Shown here piece by piece: positions 31,501-39,137 of a stretch of DNA of 47,257 nucleotides. The DNA comes from CAYMTV01 sp964393525 (GTDB lineage: Bacteria > Patescibacteriota > Microgenomatia > Daviesbacterales > UBA10151). The first letter of the stretch is position 1. The number at the start of each line of letters is the position of its first letter. Location: the NCBI GenBank assembly GCA_964393525.1, contig CAYMTV010000005.1, positions 1 through 47,257 on the forward strand, written 5' to 3'. The notes under the pieces are model-generated. The model did no database searches and had not been told where the DNA came from. It saw nothing but the letters and a program-made list of their open reading frames with translations. Made by a program: the position numbers and the translations under genes.

Positions 31501-31529
31501 ATTATAGGATACTTCAATGAAAAAATCAA
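31501..31529 (-). promoter_or_regulatory. Promoter of the two-gene unknown operon
   Basis: On the minus strand TTGATT (31529-31524), a 17-base spacer and TATAAT (31506-31501), eight bases before the ATG at 31492. Confidence 0.7.
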
Positions 31530-31539
31530 GCACTATTTA

Positions 31540-31568
31540 TTGCCAAGCTAAGACACTTATGCTAAGAT
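31540..31568 (+). promoter_or_regulatory. Promoter of the NDP-sugar dehydrogenase gene
   Basis: TTGCCA (31540-31545), a 17-base spacer and TAAGAT (31563-31568), nine bases before the ATG at 31578. Confidence 0.5.
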
Positions 31569-31577
31569 TTTTTGGTT

Positions 31578-32417
31578 ATGGATAATCCCTTAGGTATTGT
31601 AGGTTATGGAATAGTTGGTCAGGCAGTTGAATATGGTTTTAAAAAAGAACCTATTTTTATCTATGATAAATTCAAGGATTTTTTAACTCTGGAGGAGGTC
31701 TGCAAAAAGGGGGAATTTATCTTCCTGGCTGTGCCTACACCGATGACCGCCGATTACACCGGCATTAATCTTTCTATTGTCAATGACACAGCTGCTGAAA
31801 TAGCAAATTTAATTGCGGGTACTGATAAAATTCTGGTAATTAAGTCTACAGTCATTCCCGGCACTACAGTTGAGCTTTCCAAAAAACATCCGGATGTTCA
31901 CATAGCTTTTAATCCCGAGTTTTTAACCGAGGCAAACTTTTTGGAGGATTTTGTCAATGCCGACAGGACTGTAATTGGTGCTTTAGATGATTTAGTTTCC
32001 AGAAGGCTGGTTGCACTCTACAAAAAACACTTCCCGAAAACTCCGGTTTTCCAGACTGATCCTACTTCCGCTGAGATGGTTAAATACATGGCCAACTGTT
32101 TTTTGGCATCGAAAGTAATTTTTGCCAATGAGATGTTTGATCTTTGCGAAAAACTTGGAATTAAGTACGAGGAAGTCAAAAAGATGGTAGTGGCAGACCA
32201 CCGAATTTTTGACTCACACCTTGATGTGACAACTTTAAAGGGTTTTGGCGGGAAATGTTTCCCCAAAGATATAGTGGCATTAATAGGGTTGTTTAAAGAA
32301 AAAGGCATTGACAGCGAGTTTTTGAAAACAGTTTGGAAGAAAAACTTAAAAATCAGAAAAACCAGGGACTGGGAAGAGATTCCAGGAGCAGTCTCCAAAT
32401 CCTCCGAAGACAACTAG
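31578..32417 (+). CDS. Short UDP-glucose/GDP-mannose dehydrogenase family protein
   Basis: The 279-residue protein from ATG 31578 starts with a Rossmann motif (LGIVGYGIVGQAVEYGF). It has VIKSTVIPGTT, FNPEFLTEANFLEDFVNADR, TSAEMVKYMANCFLASKVIF (catalytic Lys/Asn helix) and GFGGKCFPKD with the catalytic Cys. Normal family members have about 420 residues, and the C-terminal UDP-binding Rossmann domain is absent here. It may still oxidise a nucleotide sugar, or act on another substrate. A TTG two codons upstream is not needed. It overlaps the convergent gene by four bases. Confidence 0.82.
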   Translation: MDNPLGIVGYGIVGQAVEYGFKKEPIFIYDKFKDFLTLEEVCKKGEFIFLAVPTPMTADYTGINLSIVNDTAAEIANLIAGTDKILVIKSTVIPGTTVELSKKHPDVHIAFNPEFLTEANFLEDFVNADRTVIGALDDLVSRRLVALYKKHFPKTPVFQTDPTSAEMVKYMANCFLASKVIFANEMFDLCEKLGIKYEEVKKMVVADHRIFDSHLDVTTLKGFGGKCFPKDIVALIGLFKEKGIDSEFLKTVWKKNLKIRKTRDWEEIPGAVSKSSEDN

Positions 32418-32875
32418 TTGGTATTTTGTTTCTGTTCGTTACCCGATGCTACCTGTGAGTTTATTACAGACTGTTTTTGCTCATAGCTCCACCAGATTTT
32501 TTCCCTCTCCGAAACCCAGTAACCCTCCCGAAACTGGGCAACACCATTCCAACCTGTGCAATCTTCAATTTTATCCACCCTTTTTATAAAATATTCACCG
32601 CTTTTACCAGTATAACTTACACTTTCACCAGGGTAGTAGCAGTAAGTATGAAATTCTTTGTCTGTTAGATCAATGTTTTGTCGGTAATTTTGAACCGCAT
32701 CTGAATGCGACAGGATTGTGCCAAATCGTGCTCGTAAGATTGGAAATTCCTTATCAACTTCGTCTTCTCTAAATAGGAGATTTACCGTAGCAAAATAGAT
32801 CCCCACCAAAGTTAAGGTGAGTAAGTAAAATAAAAATGATAAAATTTTAAGCTTTTCATGATTTATCCTGCTCAT
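32414..32875 (-). CDS. Single-pass membrane protein of unknown function
   Basis: The 153-residue protein from ATG 32875 begins MSRINHEKLKILSFLFYLLT and has one membrane helix. An exported domain of about 110 residues follows, with two cysteines (HTYCYYPGE and IEDCTGW) that could form a disulfide, and aromatic-rich stretches (REGYWVSEREKIWWSYEQKQ). No family was recognised. The start is set by a promoter TTGCCT-17-TAAAAT (32917-32889) whose start site falls near 32882; ATG 32890 is the alternative. The frame's longer upstream extension overlaps the Rad52-type gene and is rejected. Confidence 0.6.
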   Translation of the reverse strand: MSRINHEKLKILSFLFYLLTLTLVGIYFATVNLLFREDEVDKEFPILRARFGTILSHSDAVQNYRQNIDLTDKEFHTYCYYPGESVSYTGKSGEYFIKRVDKIEDCTGWNGVAQFREGYWVSEREKIWWSYEQKQSVINSQVASGNEQKQNTN

Positions 32876-32940
32876 ATAAATCTTAAACATTTTAAGGTCT
32901 GGGCAAGCAAAAGGCAAGCTTGTGTGCAGGAAGGTAGGGT

Positions 32941-33447
32941 TTAAGGGGGCCTGATATTGTGGGCATAGGCAGGTTTTAATTGCGGTTTTTCTTCTTCCAC
33001 GCCCCAGTTGTCCAGATCCTTCCAGTAAACATCCCCTGCAATACCCAGCATTGAGGCGCATTTTTTCAGGCAATCCGACGCAGCAGCCTTCAAATCATCG
33101 GCAATACTGACCGGCTCACCGGAGCCCCGATTTAATTTAATATCCGCTCCCCCATACTGGCCTTTGGTAATAGTGTGTCCCCTAAGCCTGACAGTCAGCT
33201 CTCCTCTAACCCAAACCTGCTTTTTGCCAATCTGCTGGTCTAAAATCTTAAAATCCCAATCCCAACCAAAAACCTGGTTTAAAATATTTATGACATAACC
33301 CACTTCAACATAACTTAAAGCTATTCCTCCTGGGCCGGGACGCGATTTAATAAACTGGCGGGGAGTTTTTTGGTTAATAAATGCCTGCTGGGCAGGAGAT
33401 AAATACTGCGGTAGTGGTTGCGTAGTAGACAATTTTCCGTTAGCCAT
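32941..33447 (-). CDS. Rad52/Rad22-family single-strand annealing protein
   Basis: The 168-residue protein has the Rad52-type annealing domain: LSYVEVGYVINILNQVFGWD, WVRGELTVRLRGHTITKGQY, GGADIKLNRGSGEPVSIADD, and LKAAASDCLKKCASMLGIAG. It pairs complementary single DNA strands in recombination repair. In bacteria such proteins are often phage-borne (Sak-type), but no other phage gene is nearby, so here it seems a chromosomal repair gene. It follows a 45-residue ORF after four bases. Confidence 0.9.
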   Translation of the reverse strand: MANGKLSTTQPLPQYLSPAQQAFINQKTPRQFIKSRPGPGGIALSYVEVGYVINILNQVFGWDWDFKILDQQIGKKQVWVRGELTVRLRGHTITKGQYGGADIKLNRGSGEPVSIADDLKAAASDCLKKCASMLGIAGDVYWKDLDNWGVEEEKPQLKPAYAHNIRPP

Positions 33448-33451
33448 GTCT

Positions 33452-33589
33452 TTAAATTAATATATTAAGTAAATAGATAAAACCCCAGTAAAAAAGCAAA
33501 AATCCGACAACTACATAAATAATAATTGCCAGAAGTTCGGTATCATCACTCTCTTGTTTGAATAAGACACCATTCCTTAACCTTCTCAT
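33452..33589 (-). CDS. Small single-helix membrane protein (45 residues)
   Basis: A short frame from ATG 33589 encodes MRRLRNGVLFKQESDDTELL followed by a membrane helix (AIIIYVVVGFLLFYWGFIYL). A good Shine-Dalgarno, AGGAGA, lies five bases before the ATG (CAGGAGAACTTATG). The stop is four bases before the start of the Rad52-type gene, so the two are almost certainly one operon. The function is unknown. Confidence 0.65.
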   Translation of the reverse strand: MRRLRNGVLFKQESDDTELLAIIIYVVVGFLLFYWGFIYLLNILI

Positions 33590-33607
33590 AAGTTCTCCTG
33601 ATGGTAA

Positions 33608-33775
33608 TTAGTTAAAACTCAACCTGCCGTTTCGTATTACTGCCTGAAGTTTAATAATGTTTTCCCAGACACTACCTCCAAACGTGTTGTTTGAAGTCAC
33701 ATGCCTTTTTGGCAGCTTTCTTTTGAAGGTACTGTATTTGTACGACCTTTTGAAAATAGTACCGATTCTAATCAT
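33608..33775 (-). CDS. Possible small basic protein (55 residues)
   Basis: A frame from ATG 33775 encodes a very basic peptide (MIRIGTIFKRSYKYSTFKRK, later HVTSNNTFGGSVWENIIKLQ). AGGA lies six bases before the ATG. It would be the first gene of the small-ORF/Rad52 operon, ending 18 bases before the next start. High Lys/Arg content is compatible with nucleic-acid binding. Coding status is uncertain. Confidence 0.4.
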   Translation of the reverse strand: MIRIGTIFKRSYKYSTFKRKLPKRHVTSNNTFGGSVWENIIKLQAVIRNGRLSFN

Positions 33776-33940
33776 GGGCAGTCCTTCGACTTCACTCAGG
33801 ATTAAAATATAGTAGGCTTCTTTGGTGTGAAAAGGAAAAATAGGGTGTAATAAATGAGAAAGAAGTTTAAATCTGTCGTTTAATTTGGGTTTTCTTCGTG
33901 TTAAAATGAGGGAACGCGGTGACCGAAGGATCTCATTAAT
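33776..33940. repeat. Divergent gap with two REP-like short palindromes
   Basis: TCCTTCGACTTCACTCAGGA (33782-33801) is an imperfect palindrome of the kind dispersed in many bacterial genomes. A second element at 33906-33936 starts ATGAG, ends CTCAT and contains GGTGACC in the middle; it lies in the uvrB leader and overlaps its likely -10 box (TAAAAT, 33902-33907). Confidence 0.5.
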
Positions 33941-35920
33941 ATGTATAAATTCCAGATAGTTTCTCAGTTTAAACCAACCGGTGATCAGCCCCAGGCTATT
34001 AAAAAATTAGTTGAGGGTATTAAACGCGGGGAAAGAAACCAAGTTTTACTTGGGGTAACCGGTTCGGGCAAAACCTTTACCATGGCCAATGTTATAGAAG
34101 CAGTTCAAAAACCAACTTTGATTATCTCACATAACAAAACCTTAGCAGGGCAACTGGCCCAAGAATTCAGGTCAATACTACCCAATAATGAAGTTGAGTA
34201 TTTTGTCTCTTACTATGACTACTACCAACCTGAAGCTTATATCCCCCAGTCTGATACATATATTGAAAAGGAAACCGAGATAAATGAGGAAATAGAAAAA
34301 TTAAGGCTCTCTGCTACAACCTCACTTATGACCCGCCGCGATGTGGTGGTAGTAGCTTCTGTCTCCTGCATCTATAACTTGGGTTCTCCAAAAGAGTATG
34401 GCGGTGCAATTTTAGAATTAAAACAAGGTGTCAGGGTAGCTTTGGAATCGGTTTTAAAAATGTTGCAGAAGATGTTTTATCAGCGAAATGACATAGACTT
34501 TAAACGCTCAACTTACAGAGTAAAGGGTGACACTTTAGATATTTTTCCATCATACTCTGATCAGGCTTTGCGGGTTGAATTTTTGGGAGACAAAATTGAG
34601 CGGGTTTCTCACCTGGATCCCTTAACCGGTGTCATTACTCCTACTCCACAAACTTTAACTCTTTATCCTGCAAAACATTACATAACCCCGGAGCAAAGGC
34701 TTAAACCAGCTATTGCCCAAATTGAAGAAGATCTTCATCTTAGGCTTCAGGAACTGGAATCCGAGGGTAAGCTTTTGGAGGCCCAAAGGCTTGAGCAGAA
34801 AACAAATTATGATTTGGAGATGATTAAAGAGTTTGGCTACTGCAATGGCATCGAGAATTACTCCAGGTATTTTGATGGTAGACAGCCCGGTGAAGCTCCC
34901 TATTCTTTGATGGACTTTTTCCCTGAAGATTATCTACTGATCATAGACGAATCACACATTACTCTTCCGCAGATTAGAGGGATGTACAATGGTGACCGCT
35001 CAAGAAAGGAAACTTTGGTTGATTTTGGATTTAGATTACCTTCAGCCTTGGATAATAGACCACTTAAATTTGATGAGTTTTTAAGGCGAGTTTGGCAGGC
35101 AATTTATGTTTCCGCCACACCTGATGAGTATGAACTTTCCCTTGCAGGTGGGCTTGGAGAAAATGTTGCCGAACAGCTTGTCAGACCGACAGGAATTGTT
35201 GACCCGGAAATTATCGTCCGTCCGACTGAAGGCCAAATCCCAAATATTATAAAAGAGGTTGAGGATCGGGTTAAAAAACATACAAGAGTTTTAATAACAA
35301 CTTTAACTAAAAGAATGGCGGAAGATCTATCAGAATACCTTAAGGAAAAAGGTATTAAGGTCAACTACTTACATTCGGATATAGAAACACTTAAACGCTC
35401 AGACATACTCCAGTCTCTGCGCCTTGGGGAATATGATGTTATTGTAGGGATTAATCTGCTTCGGGAGGGTCTGGATCTGCCTGAAGTGTCTTTAGTAATT
35501 ATTTTAGATGCGGATAAGGAAGGTTTTTTACGCTCAAGAACTTCTCTAATTCAAACCATGGGAAGGGCTGCCAGACATGTAGAGGGTAAGGTTATTATGT
35601 ATGCTGATACCATCACTAAATCCATGCAATTGGCAATTGATGAAGTGGAAAGGAGAAGGGAGTACCAACTTGAATATAATAAAAAACATGGGATTAAGCC
35701 AAAGAGTATTGAGAAAGACCTAAGGGAAAGGTTGATTGAGAAAGTTGAAGAGCTGGAGGAAGAGTCTGGAAAAGAGATCTTAACTGTTGATCAGATTCCG
35801 CTCAAGGAAAGAGAAAAGATGGTTTCTTTACTTGAGTCTCAGATGCGCCAGGCTGCAGAGCTTTTAGACTTTGAAACCGCAGCCAGAATTAGGGACCAAA
35901 TTAGAGAATTAAGTATTTGA
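33941..35920 (+). CDS. uvrB: Excinuclease ABC subunit B
   Basis: The 659-residue protein is full length. It has Walker A in GVTGSGKTFTMANVIE, the beta-hairpin region YFVSYYDYYQPEAYIPQSDT (about 87-106), DESHITLPQI (Walker B/DEAD-like), helicase motifs V-VI (VGINLLREGLDLPEVS; QTMGRAARHVEG) and a C-terminal UVR domain (LLESQMRQAAELLDFETAAR) that contacts UvrC. It verifies damage in nucleotide excision repair. It is followed by uvrA after a gap containing a perfect 14-bp palindrome. Confidence 0.97.
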   Translation: MYKFQIVSQFKPTGDQPQAIKKLVEGIKRGERNQVLLGVTGSGKTFTMANVIEAVQKPTLIISHNKTLAGQLAQEFRSILPNNEVEYFVSYYDYYQPEAYIPQSDTYIEKETEINEEIEKLRLSATTSLMTRRDVVVVASVSCIYNLGSPKEYGGAILELKQGVRVALESVLKMLQKMFYQRNDIDFKRSTYRVKGDTLDIFPSYSDQALRVEFLGDKIERVSHLDPLTGVITPTPQTLTLYPAKHYITPEQRLKPAIAQIEEDLHLRLQELESEGKLLEAQRLEQKTNYDLEMIKEFGYCNGIENYSRYFDGRQPGEAPYSLMDFFPEDYLLIIDESHITLPQIRGMYNGDRSRKETLVDFGFRLPSALDNRPLKFDEFLRRVWQAIYVSATPDEYELSLAGGLGENVAEQLVRPTGIVDPEIIVRPTEGQIPNIIKEVEDRVKKHTRVLITTLTKRMAEDLSEYLKEKGIKVNYLHSDIETLKRSDILQSLRLGEYDVIVGINLLREGLDLPEVSLVIILDADKEGFLRSRTSLIQTMGRAARHVEGKVIMYADTITKSMQLAIDEVERRREYQLEYNKKHGIKPKSIEKDLRERLIEKVEELEEESGKEILTVDQIPLKEREKMVSLLESQMRQAAELLDFETAARIRDQIRELSI

Positions 35921-35947
35921 TACTAATATAAATTTTTCCCAAAACAT

Positions 35948-35961
35948 TGTACGATCGTACA
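35948..35961. promoter_or_regulatory. Perfect 14-bp palindrome between uvrB and uvrA
   Basis: TGTACGATCGTACA is its own reverse complement (half-site TGTAC, spacer GATC). It lies 121 bases before the uvrA start and ahead of a TATAAT at 36029-36034. It looks like a repressor operator, with LexA an obvious candidate, but the same sequence is not seen upstream of lexA. Confidence 0.45.
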
Positions 35962-36081
35962 CTATTTTGTCATAAATTGTCTTGATTAGCTAAATCTTTT
36001 AGGGCTGGAAAAATTCTTGCGAACAGAGTATAATTCATAAGTTTCTTTTCGGGTTTGCTTCGCAACCTATCTTCTTAAATT

Positions 36082-39030
36082 ATGGCTACAAATGGCATCA
36101 ACGAAAAAATCATTGTTAAGGGTGCAAGGCAGCATAACTTAAAAAACATTGATTTGGAGATTCCTAAAAATCAGCTTATCGTTTTGACAGGCATCTCCGG
36201 TTCGGGTAAATCTTCTCTGGCTTTTGATACGCTTTATGCCGAAGGCCAAAGAAGGTATGTAGAATCTTTAAGCGCTTATGCCAGACAGTTTTTAGGGGTG
36301 ATGGATAAGCCTGATGTGGATTATATAGAAGGACTCTCTCCTGCAATTTCAATTGACCAGAAATCTGCTTCTCACAACCCCCGCTCAACTGTTGGTACTA
36401 CCACTGAAATTTATGATTATATGAGGCTTTTATTTGCCCGGGTTGGTCATCCCCATTGTCCAATCTGTGGAAGAGAAATCTCTAGGATGAGCGTTGAACA
36501 GATAGTTGAGCAAGTTTTGCAGATAAAGGGGAAAACTTCCAAAAAAAGTTTCCGGGTAATAATTTTGGCACCAGTTGTGAAAGACCGCAAAGGTGAATTT
36601 ACCTCACTCTTTGAGAACTTACGAAAAAAAGGTTATTCCAAAGTCAGAATTGACGGACACATTAAGGATCTGGCAGACTCGCCTCGTGGCGGAGCGGGGG
36701 ATTTTATGCTGATCAAAACTAATAAGCATACAATAGATGCAGTAGTTGATAGGATAGTCATGGAGACAAGCCGTAAGGGACAAGAGTCTAGTAAAGACAC
36801 AACGCGCTCAAGGCTTTCTCAGTCCATCGAAACTGCACTAAAGCTCGGAGAAGGAGCGGTAATTATCTCCGAAGTTTTAGATGCCTCTTTGGATTTTCCA
36901 CCCAACCCAAAAAAACTTGAGGATCACTTATTTTCCGAAAGGTTTGCCTGTCCGGTAGATAACATTGCTTTAGCGGAAATTGAACCGCGGACTTTTTCTT
37001 TCAACTCCCCGCATGGGGCCTGCCCCGAATGTAGTGGGCTTGGATCGCTTTTAGAAATAGACCCGGAAAGCATCTTAAATCCCATCCTTTCAATATCTGA
37101 GGGAGGAATTTTGCCCTGGCAGAAACTGGCAACTCATGAAACCTGGTTCACCCGGCTGATTGAGGCAGTTGGGAAAGAATATGGTTTTGATTTAAGTACG
37201 CGAATAGAAAACATCTCGGAAAAAGCCAGACAGGTTTTACTTTATGGTGCAGGTGAGGAGGAATTTAAAGTTGAAGGAAAAAATAGGCAGGGACGTTGGA
37301 CTTATTTTTATTCAACTTTTGGAGGACTGGTCCAGTACCTTAAGGAAAGGTACAAAGAAACTGAATCCGAATATGTCAAATCCGAGATTGAAAAATACAT
37401 GACGCGCGAGGAATGTCCCAAATGCCACGGTACACGTCTTCGAGATGAAGCCCTTTCTATAACAATCGATGGATTAAATATTGCCGAAGTGACCACAATG
37501 TCTATTAGAGAAGCTTTAGACTGGATTAAGGGTCTGACTAAACCCAGACTTAATGAAAGGGAGTTGCAAATTGCCAAATCAATTATCAAAGAAATCCAGT
37601 CAAGACTCCAGTTTTTAGTGGACGTTGGACTGGATTATCTGACATTGGATCGGGCTGCCATGACTTTGGCCGGAGGGGAAGCCCAAAGAATCAGACTGGC
37701 CTCGCAGATCGGATCAGGACTCTCAGGCGTTTTGTATGTTTTAGATGAGCCTTCCATCGGCCTGCACCAGAGAGATAACATCAGACTGATTAAAACTTTA
37801 AAACGCCTGAGGGATTTAGGTAATACTGTAATTGTTAATGAACACGACGCCGAAACCATGGAAAATGCTGACTTTTTATATGAGATCGGTCCGGGTGCAG
37901 GTGAACATGGAGGAGAAATTGTTGCCTCAGGTACGCCTGAAGAAATAATGAAAAACCCAAAGTCTCTAACCGGCCAATACCTATCCGGCAAAAAGAAAAT
38001 TGAAGCATTGTCCGATCGGAAAATTTCCGAATCCTTTGGCATATTAGAAATTCTAGGCGCTTCCGAACATAACTTAAAAAATGTCAACGTTAAACTCCCT
38101 TTAGGAAAACTGGTTTCTATAACAGGAGTTTCCGGATCGGGAAAGTCTACTTTAATCCACGATATATTATTTAGGGCATTAGCTCAAAAATATTACCGGT
38201 CAAGAGAAAAGCCCGGAAGATTCAAAGAGCTTTTGGGAACGGAAAATATTGATAAGGTAGTGCTTGTTGATCAGTCCCCGATTGGACGCACTCCAAGATC
38301 AAACCCGGCAACCTATACCGGAGCTTTTACTTTTATCAGGGAGTTATTTGCCTCGTCCCCTGAAGCAAAAATCAGAGGTTATGGCCCCGGGAGATTTTCC
38401 TTCAACGTTAAAGGCGGCAGATGCGAGGTTTGCGAAGGAGAAGGACAAATTAAAATAGAGATGCAGTTTTTACCGGATGTCTTTGTAACTTGTGAATCCT
38501 GCAATGGTAAAAGATATAACCGCGAAGCTTTAGAGATTCATTTTAAGGATAAAAATATCTCCGAAGTTTTGGATATGACAGTTGAAGAAGCTTTGGAATT
38601 TTTCAAAAATATTCCCCAGATTAAAAATAAGATCGGGGTTTTAAATGATGTTGGCTTGGGTTACATCAGGCTTGGGCAGCCTGCAACTACCTTGTCCGGA
38701 GGTGAAGCCCAAAGGATTAAACTTTCATCCGAGCTTTCCAAACGCCAGACCGGCAAAACCCTGTACATCTTGGATGAGCCTACAACCGGTCTTCATTTTG
38801 CCGATATTGAAAGGCTTTTGCAGATTTTAAGAAGGCTGGTTAATCTTGGAAACACAGTTATTATTATTGAACACAATCTTGATGTGATTAAAAACGCCGA
38901 CTGGGTTATAGATTTAGGCCCTGAAGGCGGAGTCGGGGGCGGACAAGTAATTGCGGAGGGTACACCACGGGAGATTACAAAAATCAAATCATCTTTTACT
39001 GGGCAATATTTATCTAAGCTGATACAATGA
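36082..39030 (+). CDS. uvrA: Excinuclease ABC subunit A
   Basis: The 982-residue ABC-type ATPase has two Walker A motifs (GISGSGKSSLAFDT at about 40; GVSGSGKSTLIHDI near 685) and signature/Walker B regions (LAGGEAQRIRLASQIGSGLS...LDEPSIGLH; LSGGEAQRIKLSSEL...LDEPTTGLH). The C-terminal zinc finger (CEVCEGEG...CESCNGK) is intact. The first zinc module is changed: where UvrA usually has CPxC, it reads ACPVDN, while the later CPEC is kept. A hairpin-encoded short insertion (SPRGGAG) sits near residue 205. UvrA scans DNA for lesions with UvrB. Confidence 0.97.
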   Translation: MATNGINEKIIVKGARQHNLKNIDLEIPKNQLIVLTGISGSGKSSLAFDTLYAEGQRRYVESLSAYARQFLGVMDKPDVDYIEGLSPAISIDQKSASHNPRSTVGTTTEIYDYMRLLFARVGHPHCPICGREISRMSVEQIVEQVLQIKGKTSKKSFRVIILAPVVKDRKGEFTSLFENLRKKGYSKVRIDGHIKDLADSPRGGAGDFMLIKTNKHTIDAVVDRIVMETSRKGQESSKDTTRSRLSQSIETALKLGEGAVIISEVLDASLDFPPNPKKLEDHLFSERFACPVDNIALAEIEPRTFSFNSPHGACPECSGLGSLLEIDPESILNPILSISEGGILPWQKLATHETWFTRLIEAVGKEYGFDLSTRIENISEKARQVLLYGAGEEEFKVEGKNRQGRWTYFYSTFGGLVQYLKERYKETESEYVKSEIEKYMTREECPKCHGTRLRDEALSITIDGLNIAEVTTMSIREALDWIKGLTKPRLNERELQIAKSIIKEIQSRLQFLVDVGLDYLTLDRAAMTLAGGEAQRIRLASQIGSGLSGVLYVLDEPSIGLHQRDNIRLIKTLKRLRDLGNTVIVNEHDAETMENADFLYEIGPGAGEHGGEIVASGTPEEIMKNPKSLTGQYLSGKKKIEALSDRKISESFGILEILGASEHNLKNVNVKLPLGKLVSITGVSGSGKSTLIHDILFRALAQKYYRSREKPGRFKELLGTENIDKVVLVDQSPIGRTPRSNPATYTGAFTFIRELFASSPEAKIRGYGPGRFSFNVKGGRCEVCEGEGQIKIEMQFLPDVFVTCESCNGKRYNREALEIHFKDKNISEVLDMTVEEALEFFKNIPQIKNKIGVLNDVGLGYIRLGQPATTLSGGEAQRIKLSSELSKRQTGKTLYILDEPTTGLHFADIERLLQILRRLVNLGNTVIIIEHNLDVIKNADWVIDLGPEGGVGGGQVIAEGTPREITKIKSSFTGQYLSKLIQ
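36678..36694 (+). repeat. Hairpin inside uvrA encoding S-P-R-G-G
   Basis: CTCGCC pairs with GGCG-G-AG around the loop TCGT, with one bulged G. It encodes part of DSPRGGAGDF, which looks like a small insertion relative to the usual UvrA sequence at this point. Confidence 0.45.
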
Positions 39031-39038
39031 CAGGTAAG

Positions 39039-39134
39039 TCAAAACTCAAAAGTTAAAAGTGCAGATCAAAATTTAAAAGTTAAAACTTTTGACTTTTTAC
39101 ATGTATTTTTGAATTTTGCATTTTGGCTTTTGAA
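39039..39134. repeat. AT-rich repeat block between uvrA and the transglutaminase
   Basis: Words such as CAAAA, AAAAGTTAAAA (39048-39058 and 39075-39085), CTTTTGA and TTTTGAATT recur. AAAAGT-TAAA-ACTTTT (39075-39090) forms a stem. The left half is purine-rich and the right half its pyrimidine counterpart, giving an overall imperfect palindrome. Confidence 0.5.
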
Positions 39135-39137
39135 TTA

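Noticed and set aside
32876..33073. N-terminal extension of the membrane protein at 32414 into the Rad52-type gene
   Set aside because: Translation of the extension is Cys/Arg-rich antisense-like sequence; a promoter and ATG at 32875 with a membrane helix explain the gene better.
32941..33447. Phage origin of the Rad52-type gene
   Set aside because: Such proteins are often phage-borne, but the neighbours are cellular genes and no other phage gene is present.
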